Positions 30,277 to 38,405 of a stretch of DNA of 38,405 bases are shown in pieces. The position numbers and the translations under genes are program-made. Within the stretch, counting starts at the first letter, position 1. Every line of letters starts with the position of its first letter. This DNA comes from Planctomycetaceae bacterium (lineage in GTDB: Bacteria > Planctomycetota > Planctomycetia > Gemmatales > Gemmataceae), in contig PNLP01000065.1 in NCBI GenBank assembly GCA_013823135.1, positions 1 to 38,405 of the forward strand, given 5' to 3'. The notes under the pieces were generated by a model, which was not told the origin of the DNA, did not search any database, and saw only the letters and a list, made by a program, of their open reading frames with translations.

Positions 30277-32821
30277 ACCGCCGATACTGGAATTCCGCGC
30301 TCGCGAAGAGCGCATGGCAGAACGCCGCCCACGTCTCGTGTTCCTGACGTGTCGCGGGGACGCGGTCCTTCGCGAGTTGAGCCTTGAAGCCCTTGAGGAA
30401 GCCCTCGGCAGTGGTCAGTTCCTTCTCGCCGGGTGCACGGCCGTAGAAGGTGAGGTACGCTGCGCGGATACGTTCCGTGTCGGTTGTCGTGTTCTTCAAG
30501 AGCTTGTCGGCGACCGCTTCCGAGGAGCGGATCACGAACGGGTTGTTCAGGATGAACAGGCCCTGTGACGGCACCGTGGTCGTCGGGCGGTCGGCGGTGA
30601 TGAGGCTCGGGTCCGGGGCGTCGAACAGGGCAAGCGCTTCCGGCAGGTTGTCGCGGATGATCGGCATGTAAACGGAACGGTGCGTGTTGTTGGGATCGTT
30701 GATCGCCTGTCCGATCTGGTCGCCACTGAGTCGCGGACGAGCTGTTGGGCCTTCACCAGCACGAGCCACCACTGACCCGACCGGCGGAGTTGTGTCGAGT
30801 TGCCCGCTGACCGCGAGCATCGAATCCCGCAGGCTCTCGGCATCCAGCCGACGCGGCGACATTCGCCAGATCAGCGAGTTATCGGGATCGGTCTCGAACG
30901 AGGCTTTGTCGAACTTTGAGTCGAGCTGGTACGCGTGGCTCATCACGATTCGCTTGACGAGTTTCTTCACGCTCCAGCCGTTGTCCATGAAGTTGAGTGC
31001 AAGATAATCGAGCAACTCCGGGTTGGTTGGCGGTTCACCGGCCGCACCAAAGTTGTCCGCGGTGGGTACGATGCCGCGGCCGAACAGGTGCATCCACACG
31101 CGGTTCGCCATCACGCGGGCCGTCAGCGGATTGTCCTTGCTCGCGATCCACTCCGCGAGTTCGAGCCTGCCGCTGCCCGCCTTAATTTTCAACGGCGTCT
31201 TCGACATCACCTGCAGTGTGCCGCGGGCGACCTTCTCGGCGGTCGGTTGGTTCGGCTCGCCTCGTGTGTAGATTGGGCTATCGTCGATGCTGCGGCTGCC
31301 GCCGAAGCCGCCGAATCCGCCCTTCGGTCCAAACCCACCAGGACCGAATCCACCCGGACCGCGACCAGCCGGCTTGTCGCGTGTGCCCATTGCCTGGAGC
31401 TTGGGTGTCCCGTTGGCGTCGTAGGTGTCGAGCTTGGTCTGGGACAGTGAAAGCTGCGCCGCCGTGAAGATGTTCGCCAATCGGTCGGTGCTGTCTGCGA
31501 TCTTCTTCTTCAGGTCAGCGATCTCCTTTTCGAGTGCCGTGCGTTCTTCGGCCGAGAGCTTTTTCGCGAGCGCGCTCGGGGCCGAATCGGCCGGCAGTTG
31601 CAGCAGTGGGCTGGGTCGCTGGCTCTGCACGAACCGCACGGTTCCGTAGCACGTCTCGGTGCTGCGGAAGATGCCAGCGAGTGCGTAGTAGTCTTTCGTG
31701 GGGATCGGGTCGAACTTGTGATCGTGGCAGCGGGCGCACGCGGCGGTGATGCCGAGGAAGGCTTGCGTTGTCACGTCGATTTGCTCGTCCACCACGTCGA
31801 GTTCAAACTGGAGACCGTTGTTCTCGTTGAGCGCCTTCGGGCCGATGGCGAGGAACCCGGTCGCAACGAGGCGCTCGGCTTTCACCTTGGGATCGGCGCT
31901 CGTCATCAGATCGCCGGCGAGTTGCTCCTTGATGAACTGATCGTACGGCTTGTCGGCATTGAACGCGGCGATGACGTAGTCGCGATACCGCCAGGCGTGC
32001 GGGTAGTTGAAATTGGCGGTCTTACCGGTGCTCTCCGCGTAACGGGCGATGTCCATCCAGTGACGGCCCCAGCGTTCACCGAACCGTGGCGAAGCGAGCA
32101 ACTTATCCACGACCTTCTCGAAAGCGTTCGGGGCACTGTCCGCGACGAACGCTTCCATCTCCTCGGAGGTTGGCGGCAACCCCGTGAGATCGAGGTACAC
32201 GCGCCGGAGCAGGGTACGCTTATCAGCATCACCAGCGGGCTTGATCCCTTTCTTCTCCAGGCCCGCGAGGATGAACGAGTCGATTTCGTTGCGGATTTCG
32301 AACTTCGGATTCTGGACCCTGGGCACTGCGGGTGCCTTCGGGGCGACGAATGCCCAGAACGAGCGGCCCTTCTCGACATCCACGACATACTTGTTGGCGG
32401 CGACCGCTTTCCCATCGCGGGGGTCGGGTGCGCCCATCCTCACCCACGCCTCGAAGTCCGCAATCACGGCATCGGGCAATTTCCCCTTGGGTGGCATCGC
32501 GGTATCGGGGTCTTTGTGTCGCATCCCCTTGATGATCGGGCTTCTGTCCGGGTTGCCTGCGACAATGCTCGGGCCGGTTGCGCCGCCCTTGCGGATCCCC
32601 TCGCGCGTGTCCAGATACAACTCGCCCTTCACCTTTTCGGCTTCGGCGGAGTGGCACTTGTAACAACTCTCGACGAGTACGGGGCGAATCTTCTTCTCGA
32701 AGAATGCGAGTTGTTCCTGTGTGGGCTTGTCGGCAAACCCTGTCCCCTTGGCGGTTTGCGCGGAGACAGGCAAATTCCAACCGAGCGAAAGTGTGAGGCT
32801 TGCAAGAACGAATCGAGACAT
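30275..32821 (-). CDS. DUF1549/DUF1553 protein with cytochrome c-like domain (PSCyt1-PSCyt2-PSD1)
   Basis: 848 residues with a signal peptide (MSRFVLASLTLSLGWNLPVS AQ). Domain order is PSCyt1 with haem motif C53-x2-C56-H57 (ESCYKCHSAEAEKVKGELYL DTREG), DUF1549 (IDSFILAGLEKKGIKPAGDA, LTGLPPTSEEMEAF, RWGRHWMDIARYAESTGKT, and a second CARCHDHKFDPI), then DUF1553 (NRVWMHLFGRGIVPTADNFG, VMSHAYQL, RRLDAESLRDSMLAVSGQLD, FVIRSSEAVADKLL). It is exported. With DUF1501 it forms the planctomycete pair thought to process sulfated or complex polysaccharides; the function is unproven. The 4HB cassette separates it from DUF1501. Confidence 0.93.
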   Translation of the reverse strand: MSRFVLASLTLSLGWNLPVSAQTAKGTGFADKPTQEQLAFFEKKIRPVLVESCYKCHSAEAEKVKGELYLDTREGIRKGGATGPSIVAGNPDRSPIIKGMRHKDPDTAMPPKGKLPDAVIADFEAWVRMGAPDPRDGKAVAANKYVVDVEKGRSFWAFVAPKAPAVPRVQNPKFEIRNEIDSFILAGLEKKGIKPAGDADKRTLLRRVYLDLTGLPPTSEEMEAFVADSAPNAFEKVVDKLLASPRFGERWGRHWMDIARYAESTGKTANFNYPHAWRYRDYVIAAFNADKPYDQFIKEQLAGDLMTSADPKVKAERLVATGFLAIGPKALNENNGLQFELDVVDEQIDVTTQAFLGITAACARCHDHKFDPIPTKDYYALAGIFRSTETCYGTVRFVQSQRPSPLLQLPADSAPSALAKKLSAEERTALEKEIADLKKKIADSTDRLANIFTAAQLSLSQTKLDTYDANGTPKLQAMGTRDKPAGRGPGGFGPGGFGPKGGFGGFGGSRSIDDSPIYTRGEPNQPTAEKVARGTLQVMSKTPLKIKAGSGRLELAEWIASKDNPLTARVMANRVWMHLFGRGIVPTADNFGAAGEPPTNPELLDYLALNFMDNGWSVKKLVKRIVMSHAYQLDSKFDKASFETDPDNSLIWRMSPRRLDAESLRDSMLAVSGQLDTTPPVGSVVARAGEGPTARPRLSGDQIGQAINDPNNTHRSVYMPIIRDNLPEALALFDAPDPSLITADRPTTTVPSQGLFILNNPFVIRSSEAVADKLLKNTTTDTERIRAAYLTFYGRAPGEKELTTAEGFLKGFKAQLAKDRVPATRQEHETWAAFCHALFASAEFQYRR

Positions 32822-32925
32822 GGTGTGACACCCCGGTTCAGACTGTCAGCGACGGGAAGCTACACAATAAACCCGGAATGGGGCGTGTCGGTGTCATTCT
32901 CATCGATTTTTCGCAACTGAGGGTT

Positions 32926-33001
32926 GGCGAGCGGGGCGGCGTGAGCTCCCCGAGTTTTCGGTTTCACAATCACTCGGGGGGCTCACGCCGCCCCGCTCGC
33001 C
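32926..33001. repeat. 29-bp inverted repeat between divergent genes
   Basis: Arms 32926-32954 (GGCGAGCGGGGCGGCGTGAG and so on) and 32973-33001 differ at one base; the spacer is 18 bases. It ends 13 bases before the start codon of the radical SAM gene, so the folded RNA would crowd its ribosome-binding site. It shares the GGGGCGGC core with the other palindromes. Confidence 0.9.
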
Positions 33002-33014
33002 ATAGACTAACACC

Positions 33015-34121
33015 ATGCCGAAGCCTCGCACCACGCCGCCGTTGTCCCGCGGCGAAAGTCGCCCCGTCAAACGCCGCACCCGCACGTTCCGGCCGAATTA
33101 CCTGTCGTTTGCCGGGACATACCAGTGCAATCTGAGCTGTCCGCACTGCTGCGTCCCCATCGAGTGGACAGAACGGCTCGACATCCCCACCGCCGTGCGC
33201 TTCCTCGAACAGGCTCACGAGGCGGGGATCGAAATCCTCGGCTTCACGGGCGGCGAGCCGTTCCTCTATCCAGAGTTCTTGAACGCCCTCACGAAGCGAG
33301 CGGCGAAGCTCAAGTTCCGTTTCGACAAGTTGATGACGAATGGCGTCTGGCACCGCGACGCGGATCACGCAACGGAAGTGCTCACGCAACTCCGCGATGC
33401 GGGCTTCACCGGCAAGATCGGCCTGAGCGTGGACAAGTTCCACGGAATGGACATTGCGAAACTCGCCGAGTTCTGCCGCGTGACACGTGAGGTGTTCGAC
33501 CGCGACAACGTGTTGTCACTGAGCTACGCGAGTCGTTCGCCGGATGCGGGGATGGAACCGATTCGGCGATTGGCCAAGGAACTCGACGCGATCGTGGAAT
33601 GGTCCGACCTGCTCGGCCGCTTCATGCTGGTGAACGATGATCTCACGATGACGACCTGTTGGAATCACCTCGCAACCGTTGAGCGCGCTGAAGGATTGCC
33701 GGGGAATCCGTGGGATGGAACGTGGTTTAAGGAAGATTTCTGCGAGGGGCCGGGGCAAGCACTGATCGTGAATCCGAAGGGCGAGGTGAAGCCGTGCTGT
33801 GGTTTCGCGTCGGACCTGGATCAACTCACCATTGGCAACATCCACACGGACTCGGTGAAGCAAATTATTGCATTCGGTCGCAAGCACCCGATTGTGGGCA
33901 CAATCTTCCGCGAAGGCCTCACGGCGATCCGCGACGAAATCCTGGCCCGCGACCCGAACGCATTGCCGGGTGCGACGAGCAATCACTGCTTCTTCTGTTG
34001 GTACGTGCTGACTCGCGGACTGGCTGCGGGTGCGAACGGTGGTGGCGGCAAGGTCGGGAACTGGATGGGCGAGAAAGCGAACTTCACGGGCGAGTTGCTG
34101 CAACTCGGAGTTCGGAAGTGA
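33015..34121 (+). CDS. Radical SAM protein with SPASM-like C terminus
   Basis: 368 residues. The SAM cluster motif is C38-x3-C42-x2-C45 (YQCNLSCPHCCVPIEW), followed by GFTGGEPFLYPEFLNALTKR (GGEP motif) and LSVDKFHGMDIAKLAEFCR. The C-terminal part has further Cys for an auxiliary cluster: FCEGPGQ, NPKGEVKPCCGFASDLDQLT IGN and NHCFFCWYVL. The layout is that of SPASM/twitch proteins such as peptide-modifying or sulfatase-maturing enzymes, but no substrate peptide is visible nearby. The N-terminal 25 residues are basic. It converges with the glycosyltransferase gene; the two frames overlap by 38 bases. Confidence 0.9.
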   Translation: MPKPRTTPPLSRGESRPVKRRTRTFRPNYLSFAGTYQCNLSCPHCCVPIEWTERLDIPTAVRFLEQAHEAGIEILGFTGGEPFLYPEFLNALTKRAAKLKFRFDKLMTNGVWHRDADHATEVLTQLRDAGFTGKIGLSVDKFHGMDIAKLAEFCRVTREVFDRDNVLSLSYASRSPDAGMEPIRRLAKELDAIVEWSDLLGRFMLVNDDLTMTTCWNHLATVERAEGLPGNPWDGTWFKEDFCEGPGQALIVNPKGEVKPCCGFASDLDQLTIGNIHTDSVKQIIAFGRKHPIVGTIFREGLTAIRDEILARDPNALPGATSNHCFFCWYVLTRGLAAGANGGGGKVGNWMGEKANFTGELLQLGVRK

Positions 34122-35373
34122 CTCGCTGAGAGTCTGCAACCACGTCGCGAAACAACGACAACGAGCGATCCCACGCGAACTCGCTCGGGATGCGTGACAA
34201 CCCGTTGTCACCAAGTCGGCATCGCAGTTCCCCGTTGGTTACGAGTCGCGCGAGGTGCTGCGAGAGTTCCACCACGTCGCCACACTTCGCCTGCAATCCA
34301 TCGCGTTCGTGTTGTACCAACTCACCCGGCCCGCCAGCGCGATACACGAGGTTCGGTTTCCCGTTCGCCCACGCTTCGAGCAGCACCAACCCGAACGAAT
34401 CGGTGCGCGACGGCAACGCGAACACATCAATCCCCGCGAAGAAATCGCGTTTCTGTACATCGGTGAGAACGCCAAATCGCGTGACGTGCTGCTTCATCGC
34501 GAAGCCTTCCCAGAACGCACGGAAGTTCGGCATCTCGGGGCCAGCCAGCACGACGCGGAAGCGCTGCCCCGCGTTCCACAGTCGTTCTGCGACACGCAGC
34601 AGATCACACGTTCCCTTCTCCTCGCTGTTGTTCGCGAGATGCCCGATGACGACCTCGTTGCATTCCACCTTCCACGCCGCACGAACATTGTCGCGATCGC
34701 CACCGGTGCATTCCGATGGGTCCACCCCCAACCCTTGGAGGTGAACGCGCCCTTCGCGCACTCCGAGTGATAACGCGGTGTCACGCTCAGTTCGCGTTTG
34801 CACAAAGATGCCATCGGCCTCACGCAGCAACCAGCGAAGATGCGGTTTCGTGTATTGCTTCCGAGTGCGGTCGTTCGGGTCGTCCGTGTCACCGATATGG
34901 AGAAACGGCGTGATGAAGAACGGTACGCCGCGTCGTCGGGCGAGCCGCAAACCACACAGGATCGGGAACGAGTACGGAAACGCCGTGGCGTGAACCGCAT
35001 CGAGCGGCCCGGCATATCGACCAGCATCACGCCACATCTGCGGGCAGACGGGATTGCATGGTGTCGTGAGACATTGCCACGACCGCACGGGCACCAATGA
35101 AGCCGCTTTCAGGATGTATCGCCGCAGAGGGAAGTGCAGGGGGGGATAACGGTTCACTAACGGATTTTCAGCCGCTTGCGGGTTCGCACTCGTGGGAAGC
35201 CGCAAGCGGCGAATACCCTGAACTCCCCACAACTCGTTCAACTCCACTGCGGTTGTCGTCCACACGGTCACGTCGTCGCCACACGCCGCGAGGTATTCGC
35301 ACAACCGGGCTGTGTAGAGCTCAGCACCGCCCAGCGCGGGCGGGTATCGGTGAACGAATTGTGCGAGGTGCAT
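34084..35373 (-). CDS. Glycosyltransferase family 4 (GT-B fold)
   Basis: 429 residues, start MHLAQFVHRYPPALGGAELY, the GG-x-E loop of GT4 enzymes that hold the acceptor. The N-terminal Rossmann part includes DAVHATAFPYSFPILCGLRL. The C-terminal donor-binding part includes VIGHLANNSEEKGTCDLLRV, RFRVVLAGPEMPNF, DVFALPSRTDSFGLVLLEAW ANGKP (the EX7E motif region) and GGPGELVQ. There is no membrane segment, so it is cytoplasmic or peripheral. It probably transfers a sugar from an NDP-sugar in surface polysaccharide synthesis; donor and acceptor unknown. Its 3' end overlaps the radical SAM gene. Confidence 0.9.
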   Translation of the reverse strand: MHLAQFVHRYPPALGGAELYTARLCEYLAACGDDVTVWTTTAVELNELWGVQGIRRLRLPTSANPQAAENPLVNRYPPLHFPLRRYILKAASLVPVRSWQCLTTPCNPVCPQMWRDAGRYAGPLDAVHATAFPYSFPILCGLRLARRRGVPFFITPFLHIGDTDDPNDRTRKQYTKPHLRWLLREADGIFVQTRTERDTALSLGVREGRVHLQGLGVDPSECTGGDRDNVRAAWKVECNEVVIGHLANNSEEKGTCDLLRVAERLWNAGQRFRVVLAGPEMPNFRAFWEGFAMKQHVTRFGVLTDVQKRDFFAGIDVFALPSRTDSFGLVLLEAWANGKPNLVYRAGGPGELVQHERDGLQAKCGDVVELSQHLARLVTNGELRCRLGDNGLSRIPSEFAWDRSLSLFRDVVADSQRVTSELRVAATRP

Positions 35374-35475
35374 GAGCCGTCCGGGGCAGAAGTCTAGCGG
35401 ACTCTTTAGAATCGCGTACCATGAAACTTTGGTGTCTACCGCATTCCGCGCACTGTGTTAAGGGTCGAACGCGAC

Positions 35476-36675
35476 ATGATCCGCATCTCCCAACTCGCCG
35501 CATCCGTGAAGCCGTCTGCCACAATAGCCGCGGGCACGAAGGCCCGTCAACTCAAGGCTGCGGGCATCAAAGTCTGGGACTTCAGCCTCGGCGAACCCGA
35601 TTTCAACACGCCTAAACACATTTGCGATGCCGCGGAGAAGGCCGCGCTCGGCGGGCAGACGCACTACACGCCCACGTCGGGCACGGCGGAAGTGAAGGCC
35701 GCGATCTGCCGCTGGTACAAGAGCTACCACGGCTACGAATGCGCTCCTGAAAATGTGATCGTCTCCAACGGAGCGAAGCATTCCATTCACAATGCCCTCG
35801 CCGCGATCGTTGGCCCCGGCGACGAAGTCATCATCCCCACGCCGTACTGGGTGAGCTACTCCGACCTCGTGAGCATGACCGGTGCGACACCGGTTCTGGT
35901 AAACACCACACCGGAGAGCGGGTTCAAGATGTCGCCGGCTCAGTTGAAGGCTGCGATCACGCCGAAAACTCGCATCCTGATGCTGAATTCGCCGTGCAAT
36001 CCGACCGGCACGGTATACTCGCGGGCGGAACTCGAAGCCCTGGTCGATACGCTGCTCGCCAACAGCGAAGCCGCGATTCTGAGCGACGAAATCTACGAAC
36101 AGCTCACCTATGGCGACGCGAAACCGACGTGCGTGGCGACACTGCGACCGGCACTGAAGGATCGCATCATCACGATCAGCGGCGCGAGCAAGAGCTACGC
36201 CATGACCGGCTGGCGAATGGGCTGGGCGGTCGCACCCGCTGCCGTGGTGAAGGCAATGGACACGATCCAGAGCCAGGAAACGAGCTGTCCGTCGTCGGTG
36301 TCGCAGGCCGCACTGATCGCAGCACTCGACGGCCCACAGGAGTGCGTTGCGGAGATGAGGAAGGAATTCGCGGCACGCCGCGAACTGACGTACAAGCTCC
36401 TCGATGCGATCCCCGGCGCGAAAGTGGTGAAGTCCGACGGTGCGTTCTACGCGTTCTTTGACGTGTCGGCGGTCTTCGGCAAGAGCTTCGGCGGCAAGGT
36501 TGTGACCGATTCGCTGACGTACTGCAACACGCTTCTGGAGCAGGCGTATGTGAACTTGGTGCCGGGCGTGGCGTTCGGAGCCGAGGGATTCGTGCGGATG
36601 TCGTACGCGACGAACGCCGCGACGATCGAAGGCGGCCTGGCAAAGTTGGCCGAGTGGATGGCCAGCGGGAAGTGA
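35476..36675 (+). CDS. aspC: Aspartate (aromatic/prephenate-type) aminotransferase, class I
   Basis: 399 residues from the ATG at 35476 (MIRISQLAASVKPSATIAAG); the upstream extension to 35455 has no signal. PLP enzyme of fold type I: DFSLGEPDFNTPKH, YTPTSGTAEVKAAIC, NSPCNPTGTVYSRAELEAL, SDEIYEQLTYG, and ISGASKSYAMTGWRMGW with K239 forming the Schiff base; Arg in FVRMSYA binds the carboxylate. It resembles the Thermus/Rhizobium-type (class 1-gamma/beta) aspartate aminotransferases with YTPTSG and SKSYAMTGWR. It interconverts Asp and 2-oxoglutarate with oxaloacetate and Glu. No operon partner is seen. Confidence 0.93.
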   Translation: MIRISQLAASVKPSATIAAGTKARQLKAAGIKVWDFSLGEPDFNTPKHICDAAEKAALGGQTHYTPTSGTAEVKAAICRWYKSYHGYECAPENVIVSNGAKHSIHNALAAIVGPGDEVIIPTPYWVSYSDLVSMTGATPVLVNTTPESGFKMSPAQLKAAITPKTRILMLNSPCNPTGTVYSRAELEALVDTLLANSEAAILSDEIYEQLTYGDAKPTCVATLRPALKDRIITISGASKSYAMTGWRMGWAVAPAAVVKAMDTIQSQETSCPSSVSQAALIAALDGPQECVAEMRKEFAARRELTYKLLDAIPGAKVVKSDGAFYAFFDVSAVFGKSFGGKVVTDSLTYCNTLLEQAYVNLVPGVAFGAEGFVRMSYATNAATIEGGLAKLAEWMASGK

Positions 36676-36735
36676 CGGACCGGTTCGCGACTTAGGCCCT
36701 CGGCGAGCCGGGGGACTTCGCATTTCCGGACCCCG

Positions 36736-37173
36736 CTACGTTTTCCGCGATGGGGTGAGGATGCGGCTAAGCTCGCTGCGGCACCGCCGCTCCTCGATAG
36801 TCGTCGTGATGGACATCGCAAACCAAACGAATGTACCGAACCCAGCGAAGCAACACGGAACAAGCGAACCTGGGATGTGATCTGAGTTGAATGCCGCCAC
36901 CGTTATGAACAGTGTTGTCGCCACACTCAAAACAACATCCATCACCTGTGGGTCCGTCCGAACGTGGATGATTGTTCTGCCATCCGGCCCGATTTCAAAT
37001 CTCCCAGTAGCGACAACCGGCGTTGATCTGAAGAACGCGCGGCGGGTTACCTCAAAAGTGTCTTCCATAACACACCCACGGAAAACGGGCGAGGTGGCCG
37101 TCAAATCCGTTCGTAACCGTTCAGCTAGAACTGAAGGCTGGTCGGGACTGATAATGGTGAAGGTTGACCACAT
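36736..37173 (-). CDS. Small membrane protein of unknown function
   Basis: 145 residues from the ATG at 37173 (MWSTFTIISPDQPSVLAERL), with GAGAGG eight bases upstream. The first 80 residues are soluble (FEVTRRAFFRSTPVVATGRF, DGRTIIHVRTDPQVMDVV). Two transmembrane helices follow (VVLSVATTLFITVAAF and CCFAGFGTFVWFAMSI), then a basic tail (RRCRSELSRILTPSRKT). It starts 17 bases after the purQ stop in the same direction and is probably co-transcribed. No family recognised. Confidence 0.6.
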   Translation of the reverse strand: MWSTFTIISPDQPSVLAERLRTDLTATSPVFRGCVMEDTFEVTRRAFFRSTPVVATGRFEIGPDGRTIIHVRTDPQVMDVVLSVATTLFITVAAFNSDHIPGSLVPCCFAGFGTFVWFAMSITTTIEERRCRSELSRILTPSRKT

Positions 37174-37190
37174 TGCGATCCCTCTCCCGC

Positions 37191-37973
37191 TCAATCCTTC
37201 TTGAAGAACTCGACGGCGTTGCGGAACATCTGCAAGCCGTCGCCCTCAGCCTTCAGCCCGTGGCGCGTCCATTGCGGATGTTGCGTCGGAAACAAGTGCC
37301 GGTCCGGGTGCGGCATCAGGCCCAGCGCCCGGCCGGTCACGTCGCAGACACCCGCGATGTCGTCCTGTGACCCGTTCGGGTTCACCGGGAATGCGCCGCG
37401 CTGTCCATTCGCATCGACATAACGCAGCACTACCTGGCCTGCCTGGGCAAGTCCCTCCGCGATCCACTGCTTGCGAGTGACGAACTTCCCTTCGCCGTGC
37501 CCAATCGGGACGTGAATGCGGTGGATCCCTTTGAGGAAGGGGCACTTCCCCGGCGTGGCCTGCAAGTAAACCCAACGATCCTCGTAGTGGCCCGAGTCGT
37601 TGTTCGTCAGCGTGGCGAGCGGGCCGTCCTCATCGGGCGGCACGAGAAGCCCGGCCTTCAGCATGGCCTGGAAGCCGTTGCAGATCCCGAGAATGAGCTT
37701 TTCGTTCGTGTCGTCGCGGAAAGCTCGCAGGGCGTCACTGAGGAAGTGCTGCATGTAGAGAGCCTGCACCTTCCCCGCCCCGATGTCGTCGCCATAAGAG
37801 AAACCGCCCGGCAACACGAGGATCTGGTAGTCGCGTAGCTGGCGGGGGTTCTCGCGGAGTTCGTTCAGGTGCATCCGGGTGGCACGCCCGCCGACCATTT
37901 CGAAGGCGGCCTGAACCTCGTGATCGCAGTTCGTACCGGGGGCACGGAGGATCAAGGCGTGCGGGGAAGCCAT
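37191..37973 (-). CDS. purQ: Phosphoribosylformylglycinamidine synthase glutaminase subunit PurQ
   Basis: 260 residues from the ATG at 37973 (MASPHALILRAPGTNCDHEV), the point where family similarity begins. It provides ammonia from glutamine for the fourth step of purine synthesis with PurL. LPGGFSYGDDIGAGKVQAL and LGICNGFQAML with nucleophile C98 are typical. The catalytic His is H222 in GLMPHPDRH; in the classical motif (MPHPER) the third residue is Glu, whereas here Asp (D224) stands. The C-terminal extension (FPTQHPQWTRHGLKAEGDGL QMFRN) is usual for the roughly 260-residue form. purS and purL are not in the window. Confidence 0.93.
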   Translation of the reverse strand: MASPHALILRAPGTNCDHEVQAAFEMVGGRATRMHLNELRENPRQLRDYQILVLPGGFSYGDDIGAGKVQALYMQHFLSDALRAFRDDTNEKLILGICNGFQAMLKAGLLVPPDEDGPLATLTNNDSGHYEDRWVYLQATPGKCPFLKGIHRIHVPIGHGEGKFVTRKQWIAEGLAQAGQVVLRYVDANGQRGAFPVNPNGSQDDIAGVCDVTGRALGLMPHPDRHLFPTQHPQWTRHGLKAEGDGLQMFRNAVEFFKKD

Positions 37974-38084
37974 GACGAAATATCCATGAAGGTCTGAGTT
38001 TGTGCTTGACCCGCACAAAGGTACGGAACACACTCGTTGTAATGTCTTGATGCCATCCAAGCCAGGGCACAGACAGCATCAATT

Positions 38085-38152
38085 CGTGGGTGCCTCCCAC
38101 GCTCAATTAAAGCCACCCTCCGGGGGGTTGGGGACGCTTTCCCAATTTTTTT
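38085..38152 (+). terminator. Intrinsic terminator-like structure before the rRNA-type promoter
   Basis: A hairpin CGTGGG-TGCCT-CCCACG (38085-38101) and a second TTGGGGA-CGCT-TTCCCAA (38128-38145, with one wobble pair) are followed by seven T (38146-38152). No plus-strand gene ends upstream, so it may insulate the strong promoter that follows. Confidence 0.45.
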
Positions 38153-38163
38153 CCCCCGGCGGG

Positions 38164-38191
38164 TTGACACCCTGGGGCTTTCCCTTATCAT
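38164..38191 (+). promoter_or_regulatory. Strong sigma70-type promoter, probably of an rRNA operon
   Basis: A perfect TTGACA (38164-38169), 16 bases, then TATCAT (38186-38191). It faces the right edge of the window and precedes the boxA-like motif at 38279-38292. Confidence 0.6.
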
Positions 38192-38405
38192 TCCGTTACC
38201 ACTGCACCGCGGTGGTGACCGCGACAAGAAAAAGCCAGCGAGCCTTAACGGTTTGCTGGTAAGTATCTTGAAGCAATGTTGATCTTTGACAAGTTGGTTA
38301 GCAGATAGCCTTAAGAGGGGTGGATTTACGCTGTATTCGGCGTGAATCAAACCCTGGCCCAAGTCGGGCTTGAGGCGAGCCTGGGACGCAAGTCTCGGGG
38401 TCGTT
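38192..38405 (+). promoter_or_regulatory. rRNA operon leader with boxA-like motif (partial)
   Basis: A hairpin (38235-38259, CCAGC...GCTGG) is followed by TTGATCTTTGACAA (38279-38292), close to boxA antitermination sequences of rRNA leaders, and then AGTTGGTTAGCAG. No protein frame of note and no 16S start are seen before 38,405. The combination of strong promoter, hairpin and boxA suggests 16S (or 23S) rRNA lies to the right. Inferred from motif order only. Confidence 0.45.

Overview
The window looks like chromosomal DNA from a planctomycete of the Gemmataceae (Gemmata or a close relative). The evidence is the mixture of a DUF1549/DUF1553 cytochrome-like protein paired with a DUF1501 protein, a redoxin/cytochrome c/copper-monooxygenase fusion, several Hanks-type Ser/Thr kinases (one with C-terminal leucine-rich repeats), a high-GC background and GC-rich intergenic palindromes. 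Taxonomy is inferred from gene content only; no 16S sequence lies in the window.

Left part, about 1-12,740, is an accessory region. Positions 1-4,030 hold phage-like genes, several of them broken: a DUF2800-type nuclease with two frameshifts and an in-frame TAG, a HEPN-domain protein cut by a TGA, and a helical protein with a frameshift and a TAG. From about 4,030 to 5,880 base composition drops and a truncated IS5-type transposase interrupts the low-GC genes. Positions 5,880-7,385 carry degraded coding remnants and the 5' part of an IS1380-type transposase. Positions 7,490-12,740 are better preserved: an AAA ATPase, a 5'-truncated SWIM zinc-finger protein, a MerR-like regulator, a second protein that may share the MerR-like layout, and a large serine recombinase. 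A 39-bp bipartite repeat (palindromic TCATA-ATA-TATGA at its end) lies upstream of both the ATPase gene and the MerR-like gene and looks like a shared promoter/operator or an element boundary. The recombinase frame has no stop where the element should end and runs antisense through two host genes.

From about 12,740 onward the genes look like ordinary host genes: GNAT, an acidic/Arg-rich protein, an FHA-STAS protein divergent from a Ser/Thr kinase with a receiver-like tail plus a small FHA protein (a probable phospho-signalling cluster), thrS, a two-gene unit ending in a HEPN protein, rimO, a kinase-LRR receptor, a second GNAT, a D-2-hydroxyacid dehydrogenase, an orphan sulfopyruvate-decarboxylase-alpha-like gene behind a promoter-terminator leader, the redoxin/Cu-monooxygenase protein, the DUF1501/DUF1553 pair, a radical SAM protein, a GT4 glycosyltransferase, an aspartate aminotransferase, a small membrane protein and purQ. 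The right edge holds a promoter, a hairpin and a boxA-like motif typical of an rRNA operon leader.

The most unusual object is the four-helix-bundle (S23/IVP, Avd-like) gene at 29,874-30,251. It sits exactly between the DUF1553 and DUF1501 genes and is flanked by inverted arrays of a 7-bp repeat (AAGGATG on one side, CATCCTT on the other). It looks like an inserted cassette that also supplies the start codon of the downstream DUF1501 gene.
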